Positions 7,875 to 14,436 of a DNA stretch of 25,916 bases are shown here, piece after piece. A program made the translations under genes and the position numbers. The notes below the pieces were generated by a model. It was given only the letters and a program-made list of their open reading frames with translations, had not been told where the DNA came from and ran no database searches. The first letter of the stretch is position 1, and the number at the start of each line of letters is the position of its first letter. The stretch is from assembly GCA_047639615.1 (NCBI GenBank), contig JBLIOL010000029.1:1-25916 (forward strand), in the 5' to 3' direction. This stretch comes from CAYWNK01 sp047639615. Lineage in GTDB: Bacteria > Planctomycetota > UBA1135 > GCA-002686595.

Positions 7875-10103
7875 ATGAAGCTTTCCCCTCTCTCGACCCT
7901 GGCCGCATTGGGTCTATTCCTAGGCCAGTTCGGTGGCTCAGCCCTGGCCCAAGGCGTTAAGCCGGACGTCCTGGACCGCATTCGCACCGTGTTCAAGTCC
8001 ACCGACACCAATGGTGACGGGGTGCTCGGCACCGCCGAGGCCCAGCGCAAGGGGATTCCGGCCCGGGACTTTGCCGCCCAGGATGCCGATCGCTCGGGCT
8101 CGCTCTCAGGCGACGAGTTCTACGTTTACTACCGCCAGCTGCTGGACAAGGCCGGGCGGCCCGTGCCCGCCAGCCTCGAGGCTGAGGTCGCCAGGGTTGT
8201 GGCCGCCCGTAAGGCCGCTGCCAGCGGCAAGCAGCCTGGCTCGACGCCCGCTGCCAAGCCTGCGGAGAAGCCCGCCGCAAAGCCGGCCACAAAGCCCGCT
8301 GAAAAGCCCGCTGCAAAGCCCGCCGCAAAGCCCGCTGAAAAGCCTGCTGAAAAGCCCGCTGGCGAGCCAATCGAGGTGCCGGCCCAGGCCCCCAGCGCCG
8401 CTGACGAGCCTGCGCGCCGTGCTCAGCAGCTGGCCAAGCGCCTGGTGGATGGTGGTTCGCTCAGCGCAGCGGAGGGTCGCATCATGTTCAACGCCCTGGT
8501 GAACCCCACCTCGGCGGCCGGTGATGTGGAGGGCCTAGGCAAGATCCGCAGCGCTTTGAACCAGTCTCTCGCCCGCGTGGGCGGCTTGGTTCAGTCCGGG
8601 GGCCTGTCCGCCAGCGAGGCGCGCGAGCTCTCCGCATTCTTCAACGAGCGCGCCAGCAGCGCCGCTCAGGGCCTGGCCGCCGCCGAGCAGTCCGCCGCAG
8701 CCAAGGCCGCGGAGGGCAAACTCGCCACTGATAAGCTCGCTGCCGAGAAGGCCGCTGCCCAGCCCGTGACCACGGAGCCGGCTCCCGCTCCGGTCGAGGC
8801 TCCGGTGGTTTCCGATGCAGGCGCCGACACGCCCGCGCGCCGTGCCCAGCAGTTGGTCAAGCGCCTGGTGGACGGCGGCACCCTGAGCGCCGCCGAAGGC
8901 CGCGAGATGTTCACCGCCCTGTCCGACCCGGCAGCGGCGGCGGGCGATCTGAAGACCCTGGGCGAGATCCGTAGCGCGGTGAACAGCGCACGCATGCGTC
9001 TGGGCTCCTTGGTGCAAGCCAGCAAGTTGGATGCACAGCAAGCGCGCCTGCTCTCGGACGTCTTCACCGCCCGCGGCAGCGAAGTGGCCCAGGCTCTATC
9101 CGCCTCGCGCGGAAGCAAGCGCCCCGCAGCTCGCGCCGAGGGTGATCTGACCGCTCGCCAGGCCCGCGAGCTCGTACGCCGCTTGGCTTCGGAGGGAGAC
9201 CTGAACGAGAGCGAGGATCGCGGCATGACCCTAGCCTTGAGTGACCCCAGCGGCCTGACCGGCGGGACCGAGGAGCTGGTCATGCTCCGCAAGGCCGTCA
9301 ATGACGCCCGCCCGCGGGTGACTGCCCTTGTGCAGGCCGGCAAGATCAGCACCGAGGAAGGGCGCTCCCTGACCAATTGGTTCGATCGTCGTGCCACTCA
9401 GGCGGCCAAGGCCATCGAGGCCTCGGCGAAGTCGCCCGAGGAGGCTCCCGAGAGGGCTCCCGCTGCGGCTCCTAAGAGGGCTCCCGAGAGGGCTCCCGCT
9501 GCGGCTCCTGAGAAGGCTCCGGCCAAAGCTCCGCAGGCGGCCCCCGCTGAGGATCCCGCTCGCCGTGCCCAAAAGCTAGTCAAAGGCCTGATCGATCAGG
9601 GGCGCATCAGCGCTCAAGAGGGCCGCGTAATGTTCCAGGCCATGACGGACCCCGTCATTCTGGGAGGCGACCAAGCTCAGCTAACGAACCTGCGCACCGC
9701 CCTCGGCCAGGTGCGCCCGAGAATCGGCCAGTTGGTTTCCCAGGGACACCTGACCGCTGAGCAGGGACGTCAGCTCTCCGCTCTATTCGACGCTCGCGCC
9801 ACGGCGGCTGCGGCAGCCATCAAGGCTCCCGCTAAGGAGCCTGCCAGGGAGAACCAGCGCCCGGCCCCCGGAGCTTCCAAGACGCCCAAGGTGAAGAACG
9901 CAGGCACTCGTCCCGCCAAGGGTTCGGGCAAGGGCCCGGCCAAGGATTCGGGCAAGGGTTCAGGCAAGGATTCGGGCAAGGGCCCGGCCAAGCAGGACGC
10001 GACGCCCAAGCGCAACGCGGCCCCGAAGCCTGACGCGAAGAAAGGCGGCGCCCCCAAGAAGCGCGGCGCCACGCCCAAGAAGAAAGGGCGCGACGGACGC
10101 TGA
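7875..10103 (+). CDS. Secreted EF-hand protein with four ~88-aa repeats and a basic Gly/Lys/Pro tail
   Basis: A 742-residue protein whose overall architecture I do not recognise. A signal peptide (1-25, ending ALA-Q) is followed by two canonical 12-residue EF-hand loops at 44-55 (DTNGDGVLGTAE) and 70-81 (DADRSGSLSGDE), so calcium binding is likely. A KPAX tetrapeptide repeat (128-163) leads into four copies of a helical module at about 180-267, 321-408, 427-514 and 562-649. Each copy has the pattern ARRAQxLVKRLxxxGxLSxxEGRxMF, then a DPxxxxGD turn, then LVQxGxLxxxxGRxLSxxFxxRA. The modules are joined by Ala/Pro/Glu linkers. The last ~75 residues are rich in Lys, Gly, Ser and Pro and resemble histone-H1-like tails in composition. 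The ATG at 7875 is chosen because it starts the signal peptide; the open frame upstream is not protein-like. The tail could bind nucleic acid or polyanionic surface material; this is conjecture. Confidence 0.85.
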   Translation: MKLSPLSTLAALGLFLGQFGGSALAQGVKPDVLDRIRTVFKSTDTNGDGVLGTAEAQRKGIPARDFAAQDADRSGSLSGDEFYVYYRQLLDKAGRPVPASLEAEVARVVAARKAAASGKQPGSTPAAKPAEKPAAKPATKPAEKPAAKPAAKPAEKPAEKPAGEPIEVPAQAPSAADEPARRAQQLAKRLVDGGSLSAAEGRIMFNALVNPTSAAGDVEGLGKIRSALNQSLARVGGLVQSGGLSASEARELSAFFNERASSAAQGLAAAEQSAAAKAAEGKLATDKLAAEKAAAQPVTTEPAPAPVEAPVVSDAGADTPARRAQQLVKRLVDGGTLSAAEGREMFTALSDPAAAAGDLKTLGEIRSAVNSARMRLGSLVQASKLDAQQARLLSDVFTARGSEVAQALSASRGSKRPAARAEGDLTARQARELVRRLASEGDLNESEDRGMTLALSDPSGLTGGTEELVMLRKAVNDARPRVTALVQAGKISTEEGRSLTNWFDRRATQAAKAIEASAKSPEEAPERAPAAAPKRAPERAPAAAPEKAPAKAPQAAPAEDPARRAQKLVKGLIDQGRISAQEGRVMFQAMTDPVILGGDQAQLTNLRTALGQVRPRIGQLVSQGHLTAEQGRQLSALFDARATAAAAAIKAPAKEPARENQRPAPGASKTPKVKNAGTRPAKGSGKGPAKDSGKGSGKDSGKGPAKQDATPKRNAAPKPDAKKGGAPKKRGATPKKKGRDGR
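8256..8363 (+). repeat. KPAX tetrapeptide-coding 12-bp tandem repeat (about 9 units)
   Basis: Nine near-identical 12-bp units of the form AAGCCCGCNGAA/GCA encode KPAE, KPAA, KPAT or KPAG in a row within the EF-hand repeat protein. They make an extended, positively charged linker between the EF-hands and the first repeat module. Such arrays change length easily by replication slippage, always in frame because the unit is 12 bp. Confidence 0.8.
8412..9821 (+). repeat. Four diverged ~264-bp protein-coding repeats
   Basis: The four helical modules of the EF-hand protein are encoded at about 8412-8675, 8835-9098, 9153-9416 and 9558-9821. They share the ARRAQ/ARQAR start, the EGR-x-MF or EDR-x-MT helix, the DP-turn and the closing helix, but they are clearly diverged at both DNA and protein level. 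This indicates old internal duplication rather than a recent one. Copy 3 is the most divergent. Confidence 0.8.
9444..9515 (+). repeat. 36-bp tandem duplication in the Ala/Pro linker
   Basis: The 30-bp stretch starting GCTCCCGAGAGGGCTCCC at 9444 recurs identically at 9480, a period of 36 bp. It lies in the linker between repeat modules 3 and 4 and encodes APERAPAAAPKR-type sequence. The near identity of the two copies suggests a recent in-frame duplication. Confidence 0.75.
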
Positions 10104-10106
10104 TCC

Positions 10107-10658
10107 CTACAACCCGCGTACTAGGCCGAGGAATTCGGCTCGGGTGCGCGGGTCGTTGCGGAACGCGCCGAGTAGGCATGAGGTGAGCGTGTTGGAGTTC
10201 TGCTTCTGTACACCGCGCATCATCATGCAGAAGTGAGCTGCGTCGACCACGACGCCCACGCCGCGCGGTTCGACCACTTCTTGGACCGCTTCAGCGATCT
10301 GTTGGGTCATGCGCTCTTGAACCTGCAGGCGCCGCGCGAACACATCGGTGATGCGCGCGAACTTGGAGAGGCCCAGGATCTTCTTGTTGGGGATGTAGGC
10401 GATGTGCACGCGCCCGTGGAAGGGCAGCATGTGGTGTTCGCAAAGGCTGTAGAACTCGATGTCCTTGATCACGACCATCTCCGAGCAGTCTTCCTCGAAG
10501 ACTCCGGAGCCCACCGCTTCCGCAAGGGTGGTGCGTGAGCCGGCGGTGAGTTCTTCGAGCGCCTTGGCCACGCGCTCGGGTGTGCGCAGTAGCCCTTCGC
10601 GATCGGGATCTTCCCCAAGGTCTCTTAGGATCTGGCGGATATGGTCTTCTTGAATCAC
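10107..10658 (-). CDS. folE: GTP cyclohydrolase I
   Basis: A 183-residue FolE that converts GTP to 7,8-dihydroneopterin triphosphate, the entry point for folate, tetrahydrobiopterin-type pterins and queuosine. Zinc ligands are Cys73 and His76 in SLCEHHMLPF and Cys144 in AAHFCMMMRGV, with the spacing of the E. coli enzyme. Other family stretches are GRVHIAYIP, ILGLSKFARI and VQERMTQQIA. The start is GTG at 10658, overlapping the stop of the upstream PTPS/QueD gene as GTGA, so the two are translated together. Its stop is only 3 bp from the stop of the convergent EF-hand gene. The class is certain; the end product of the pathway here is not. Confidence 0.97.
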   Translation of the reverse strand: MIQEDHIRQILRDLGEDPDREGLLRTPERVAKALEELTAGSRTTLAEAVGSGVFEEDCSEMVVIKDIEFYSLCEHHMLPFHGRVHIAYIPNKKILGLSKFARITDVFARRLQVQERMTQQIAEAVQEVVEPRGVGVVVDAAHFCMMMRGVQKQNSNTLTSCLLGAFRNDPRTRAEFLGLVRGL

Positions 10659-11104
10659 GACTGCTCGATTGATTGGGAGGAATGGGGGCCGGCGTAGCTA
10701 GCTGAGTTGACCGGGCTCTCGATGATGCGCACGCGCACGAGCTTGGAGGGTGCCAGTTCTTCAGCGCACTCTTGGATGCGTTGCCAGAATGCGATCGCTA
10801 GGTTTTCGGCGGTGGGGATGATGCCGTTCAAGAAATCCACGTCCTCGTTGAGGTACTTGTGGTCCACGTGGTCGTAGACCCGTTCGCGCATGATGCGCAT
10901 GAGGTCGGTGAGATTCATGACCATGCCAGTGCGTTCATCCAACGGACCGCGCACGGTGGCTTCAAAACCGTAGTTGTGACCGTGCAGGTTGAAGCACGGT
11001 CCGAAGATGCTGCGATTCTCATCTTCGGACAAGGCGGAAGAAACCAGCCGGTGTGCGGCTGAAAAATCCTCGCGGTGCGAGATCTCTACGATGTGGGGAT
11101 TCAT
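10655..11104 (-). CDS. 6-pyruvoyl-tetrahydropterin synthase / 6-carboxytetrahydropterin synthase (PTPS/QueD)
   Basis: A 149-residue PTPS-fold enzyme acting on the FolE product. Zinc ligands are His18 (FSAAH) and His41/His43 (NLHGHNY). The catalytic set is Cys37, Asp81-His82 and Glu129. The segment GMVMNLTDLM matches the animal-type PTPS motif rather than the GMVVDFGDLK of typical bacterial QueD, so true PTPS activity is possible. The ATG at 11104 gives the family's normal N terminus; the 35 extra upstream codons are not family-like. It is the first gene of a two-gene operon with folE. No preQ1 riboswitch was recognised upstream, which weakly argues against a queuosine-only role. Confidence 0.88.
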   Translation of the reverse strand: MNPHIVEISHREDFSAAHRLVSSALSEDENRSIFGPCFNLHGHNYGFEATVRGPLDERTGMVMNLTDLMRIMRERVYDHVDHKYLNEDVDFLNGIIPTAENLAIAFWQRIQECAEELAPSKLVRVRIIESPVNSASYAGPHSSQSIEQS

Positions 11105-11192
11105 GTGGTGGCTGCCCCATAGCTGGGCGCAGCACCCTACACCGGCGCCTGCAGGGGGTCTATATACCTGTGTGAGGCACTTCCTTACCCCA

Positions 11193-11206
11193 CCCACGTA
11201 AGTGGG
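11193..11206 (+). other. Small hairpin with GTAA loop upstream of the PTPS gene
   Basis: A 5-bp perfect stem (CCCAC/GTGGG) closes a GTAA tetraloop of the GNRA type on the plus strand. It lies in the 224-bp divergent region between the PTPS gene (11104, minus) and the small helical protein (11329, plus). On the minus strand a TATATA box follows at about 11161-11166 and could be the -10 of the PTPS-folE promoter, though no good -35 pairs with it. Confidence 0.3.
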
Positions 11207-11328
11207 CAAGAAACGCGCCGAATTCTGGTCCTGGGCGAATTTTGCTTCGGATAACGCCCTGAACCCGCTTATTCAACTGCCGCCGAGCATCCCCGCCTAT
11301 GCCGTCGCCTATCTGAAAGGAGTCCGAC

Positions 11329-11688
11329 ATGAACAAGAGCTATAACCACGAAACCGCCACCCTGATGGTTCCCTTCTTAATGGGAATCTGCACCGAGATC
11401 TCAGAGCGCACCGCCAACGCGCGCCGCATGAAGCGCAGCATTCGAACCCTTGAAAACCAAGCGGGTGACAATGACGGAGCTCTTGATGACTTGCGCAACC
11501 TGCGCGCGGAACTAGCGAACGAACGCCGCGAGCTTCGTCATGCACGTGCCGAGCTGGAGAGTCTTGGTTGTGTACTCGACCATGGTCATCCGCAACGCAT
11601 CCTGATTCCTGGTGAGGATGGCACTCTTGATGCTGGCTTCGCCTGGGATATCGGCGCTGAAATGCTTGCGGAGATCACAACTCCTTAG
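11329..11688 (+). CDS. Small helical protein, possibly DUF2203-like
   Basis: A 119-residue protein with a strong ribosome-binding site, AAAGGAG at 11316-11322, 6 nt before the ATG. Residues 10-80 are largely charged helix (TANARRMKRSIRTLE, LRNLRAELANERRELRHARAELE), probably a coiled-coil hairpin. A short beta-like end follows (GCVLDHGHPQRILIPGEDG, then FAWDIGAEML). The order of long helices, then a 'GCxLDxG' turn and a final strand, recalls DUF2203 proteins, but the match is loose and no function is known. It converges on the SDR gene and ends at a perfect hairpin. Codon use is slightly less GC-rich than its neighbours. Confidence 0.7.
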   Translation: MNKSYNHETATLMVPFLMGICTEISERTANARRMKRSIRTLENQAGDNDGALDDLRNLRAELANERRELRHARAELESLGCVLDHGHPQRILIPGEDGTLDAGFAWDIGAEMLAEITTP

Positions 11689-11735
11689 GCTGACGAACAA
11701 TGACGTTGGCCTGCCGTAGCGGGTCACGTAACGAC

Positions 11736-11771
11736 AAGGTGGGACGCGCAATCGCTTGCGCGTCCCACCTT
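11736..11771. terminator. 16-bp perfect hairpin between convergent genes
   Basis: A perfect 16-bp inverted repeat (AAGGTGGGACGCGCAA and its complement) with a TCGC loop lies 47 bp after the small helical protein and 19 bp after the SDR gene on the other strand. It has no T-tract on either side, so as an intrinsic terminator it would be atypical. Its position suits a bidirectional terminator or 3'-end stabiliser. Confidence 0.7.
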
Positions 11772-11790
11772 GCGTTGTATAGGTGCGAAC

Positions 11791-12489
11791 CTACGTCGGC
11801 GGCGGTACGTCCAGGTCGGCTTGCTCGCCTTCCGCGTGGTACGCCTGCCAGATGACTTCGGCCACATCCTCGGGCTTGTTCATCTTGGAGGTATCCCAGT
11901 CGCCTGCAACACCATCGTGGATGCCAGTGTTGGTGGAACCCGGGTATACGGTCGAGACACGGATGCCTGCTTCGCGCAGGTCCTCGCGCAAGCCATCGCT
12001 GAAGCCGCGCAGGCCGTACTTGGTCGCGCTGTAAATGCTCGAGCCGGGGAAGCCCTTGCGGCCAGCCTCGGAAGAGATGTTGAAGATGTGCGCCTTGGGG
12101 CTCTCCTTCAACGCGTTCAGGGATTCCTGCGTGACGATGAATGGACCGGTGAGGTTGACTTCGAGGAAGCGCTCCCACATGGCCAGGTCGCAGTCTTCGA
12201 TGGACTTGCTATCGAAGATGCCCGCGTTGTTCACGAGGATGTCCATCTCCTCATCGAAGAAGTCCACGGCGCGGTAGACCGCTGCCTCGATGGAGCCGTG
12301 GTCGCGCAGGTTGGCTTGGGCAGCGATGCCCTCGCCGCCGGCAGCTACGATCTCGAGGACGACAGCGTCGAGATCGGCAGAGGTGCGGGCTGCCACGCAT
12401 ACCTGGGCGCCCTCGCGGGCAAAGCGGAGAGCGATGGCGCGGCCGATACCGCGGCTACCGCCGGTGACGAAGATTCTGATGGGGGCCAT
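11791..12489 (-). CDS. Short-chain dehydrogenase/reductase (SDR)
   Basis: A 232-residue classical SDR with an NAD(P)-binding Rossmann fold. Motifs are TGGSRGIG (9-16), DILVNNAG (NNAG at 87-90), NISS with the catalytic Ser at about 139-140, and the YSATK motif (Tyr153, Lys157). A basic Arg at position 35 (VAARTS) favours NADPH. The C-terminal segment is short, which is normal for oxidoreductases on small substrates. The substrate cannot be read from the sequence. Because folE and a PTPS-type gene lie about 700 bp downstream on the same strand, a sepiapterin-reductase-like role is one possibility, though the intervening opposite-strand gene breaks the operon. Confidence 0.9.
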   Translation of the reverse strand: MAPIRIFVTGGSRGIGRAIALRFAREGAQVCVAARTSADLDAVVLEIVAAGGEGIAAQANLRDHGSIEAAVYRAVDFFDEEMDILVNNAGIFDSKSIEDCDLAMWERFLEVNLTGPFIVTQESLNALKESPKAHIFNISSEAGRKGFPGSSIYSATKYGLRGFSDGLREDLREAGIRVSTVYPGSTNTGIHDGVAGDWDTSKMNKPEDVAEVIWQAYHAEGEQADLDVPPPT

Positions 12490-12572
12490 AGGGGAGAGGA
12501 GTGGTAGTCAGAGATTGAGGCGCAGAGCATAGCGCAGAGGAATCCGGACGGATCCCGGTTAGACTCTTCCCC

Positions 12573-13358
12573 ATGGCTTGGGGTCCTCTCGGTACACAGT
12601 TCTGCCTCGAACTCGCCTTCGGCGTGCTCCTGGGACTGTGTCTCATTCCGAAGGCCCCTCTGGGCCTGTTCTTTTTCCGCCTCATGGGAACCACGGCTGT
12701 GGTGCCCCTACTGGCAGCTGGCTTGCTACCTCCGCTCTATTCGGGCGGCGCTTGGAGCGACCCAACGACGGTCGCTGCCCTGGTCGCGATCGCCTCCTTC
12801 CCGCTCCTGGTGGGGCCGGTGAGGACCGGGACACGCTTCCTTGGGCTGATTTGGGCCACCGTGGCCTGTGGGGCGGCTCTGGTGTTCATTGTGGCGTCCT
12901 CCACAGCGGTGGAGGGCCCAGCGGCTATCGCGCTCGGGGCCGCCAGCGCCATGGCTACAGGTACGGTGGCTGGTGGAGTGGGTCTGGCGATGGTGGTGGG
13001 CCACTGGTACCTGACCGTGCCCCAGCTCCCGATCTCCACCCTGGCTCGGCTGAATCGCTTCACGATCGTGGCCATGCTGGTCTCGTGCGTGCTGGTGGGC
13101 TTGTCCTGCGGGCTCTACGCCGAGCAGTTCGAGCTGGCTGACAAGCCCCTCTTCAGCTCCTTCGGCCTGTTCTACCTGACAGCCCGCGTTGCGGTCGGTC
13201 TGGCGGTGCCGCTGCTCTTCGCCTGGATGACCGCGGGCTCCTTGGCCCATCAGAACACTCGTTCTGCCACCGGTATCCTCTATGCTTCCACCGTGCTGGT
13301 GCTGATCGGCACGGCTGTTTCCCTCTCTCTTCAAGACAAGTATGGAGTGCCCCTGTGA
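12573..13358 (+). CDS. Polytopic integral membrane protein of unknown function
   Basis: A 261-residue very hydrophobic protein with about 7-8 predicted transmembrane segments, for example LELAFGVLLGLCLIP, TTVAALVAIASFPLLVG, LGLIWATVACGAALVFIV, FTIVAMLVSCVLVGLSCG and ILYASTVLVLIGTAVSL. A central GGVGLAMVVGHWYLTVPQLPI, with a His-Trp-Tyr motif at the start of a loop, is the most distinctive stretch and could be a cofactor or ligand site. I do not recognise the family. No clear Shine-Dalgarno precedes the ATG, and the stop overlaps the next gene as GTGA, so the two products are probably made together and may interact. Confidence 0.82.
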   Translation: MAWGPLGTQFCLELAFGVLLGLCLIPKAPLGLFFFRLMGTTAVVPLLAAGLLPPLYSGGAWSDPTTVAALVAIASFPLLVGPVRTGTRFLGLIWATVACGAALVFIVASSTAVEGPAAIALGAASAMATGTVAGGVGLAMVVGHWYLTVPQLPISTLARLNRFTIVAMLVSCVLVGLSCGLYAEQFELADKPLFSSFGLFYLTARVAVGLAVPLLFAWMTAGSLAHQNTRSATGILYASTVLVLIGTAVSLSLQDKYGVPL

Positions 13359-13888
13359 GCGCCCTTAGGTACGACCCCACGCCCCTGCGCTGGATCGAGC
13401 TCGGCATTCCGGTGCCTGGGGAGCCTGAGCGCCTATGGCGCCTGAAGGCTGACGGCCCCTTTTCCCTGCGTCAATCCTATCGGGTGCCGGGAGCGGAGGA
13501 GGAGGCTCACCTGCATTTGGAGCAGCGCGCCCAGAACGGCGGCTTGAACGGCTGCCTGTCCTGCGGTCAGCCTGAACTCTTCACCCGCAAGCGCTTCCCG
13601 CGCAGCTGGGGCATCGCGATTGTGGTGGTGGCGGCGATCCTGGCCCCCTTCACCAACTATCTGAGCCTGGCGGCTGCGGCCGTGCTGGATTGGGTGCTCT
13701 ATCAGTTCGCTGAGGAGGAGCTTGTCTGCTACGCCTGCGAGGGCGAGCACCGTGGCTTCGCGAACGAACCGCGCCACCCGCGCTTCGATCGCACCATCGC
13801 CGAGCGCCTCTCCTACGGGGAGAAAGCGGTCATGGGTAGCCCCATGCGGCCCGGCGGAACCGGCGGCGCCCCGGACCCCGAGCACTAG
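13355..13888 (+). CDS. Membrane protein with split zinc-ribbon (CxxC ... CxxC)
   Basis: A 177-residue protein starting with GTG at 13355 within the previous gene's stop. After about 65 soluble residues there is CLSCG. A membrane segment or re-entrant hairpin follows (WGIAIVVVAAILAPF and YLSLAAAAVLDWVLY), then CYACEGEHRGF. The two CxxC knuckles on either side of the membrane stretch could join into one zinc site. The C-terminal part (RFDRTIAERLSYGEKAV) is charged. The family is unknown to me. The TAG stop at 13886-13888 falls inside the left end of the palindromic element, so the natural C terminus may have been altered by that insertion. Confidence 0.8.
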   Translation: MSALRYDPTPLRWIELGIPVPGEPERLWRLKADGPFSLRQSYRVPGAEEEAHLHLEQRAQNGGLNGCLSCGQPELFTRKRFPRSWGIAIVVVAAILAPFTNYLSLAAAAVLDWVLYQFAEEELVCYACEGEHRGFANEPRHPRFDRTIAERLSYGEKAVMGSPMRPGGTGGAPDPEH

Positions 13889-14051
13889 CAGGCCGCTTAA
13901 GAAACAGCGACTTGTCGCTCGGCTCCCACGAAACGCCTGGCTGCGTTGCCAGAATCCCCAAATAGCCACCACTATGGGGGGGACCTGTCGCCTTGCCAGA
14001 CGATCCGTGGAAACCAATCGCTGGGCCGCTGTTTTTTAAGCGGCCTGCTAG
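13885..14051. mobile_element. MITE-like 167-bp imperfect palindrome with CTAG ends
   Basis: The ends are a 25-bp inverted repeat with one mismatch: CTAGCAGGCCGCTTAAGAAA continuing to ACAGCG on the left, and its complement on the right ending CCTGCTAG. The interior also pairs, with many transition mismatches, to a centre near 13968 (CCCC..ATAG-CCACCA-CTAT..GGGG). The whole element could therefore fold as one long hairpin. It encodes no transposase. The size, palindromic form and CTAG ends suit a miniature inverted-repeat transposable element mobilised in trans. Its first bases supply the stop codon of the upstream gene. Confidence 0.72.
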
Positions 14052-14436
14052 TTCGGGGGGACGCGAGGGGGTCCTTTTCGGGCCAATTCGTGCCTCCAAA
14101 GCGTACAGGCTATGTGTGATCCACGTAAGCCGAGGGGCTCTCAGTCGTGCCCAATGTGCCGATTTGCTGGTTCTGGCGGCCTGATTCCGGTATCTGGGGC
14201 CTCGTTCTGAGGCGCCTAAGTCCAGTAATGGTACAGGCTTAGGTGCTGCCCTCATGGCTTTCATGCCTTAGGTGGACACGTCTCCGCGCACTCCGCCGAA
14301 GAGCGTCACAGAGTCCAAAGCTATTGCAGGCGACCCCTTGCGCGGACTGGACGTTTTCAGTCTATTCCGCGCCGATCATCCCCATCCCGATCTCTCTGTC
14401 AGTCTGTCTCTCAACCACTTCGGAGTGTTAATTCCC
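14052..14436. other. Gene-free leader region upstream of the porin
   Basis: No convincing gene lies here. Visible structure is a 9-bp hairpin at 14212-14246 (GCGCCTAAG with CTTAGGTGC, one wobble), with the CTTAGGTG motif partly repeated at about 14266. A weak promoter-like pair, TTGCGC at 14338 and TCTATT at 14361 with a 17-bp spacer, lies 70 bp before the porin start. The porin frame stays open to 14272 but the extra residues are not signal-peptide-like. A GGAG at 14422-14425 is the likely ribosome-binding site. Confidence 0.4.

Noticed and set aside
11105..11328. preQ1 or other riboswitch upstream of the PTPS/folE operon
   Set aside because: Only a 5-bp GTAA hairpin and a TATATA box are seen; no known riboswitch core could be traced.
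12726..13334. 202-aa minus-strand open frame
   Set aside because: Antisense shadow of the membrane protein; rich in His/Gln/Arg with no family features.
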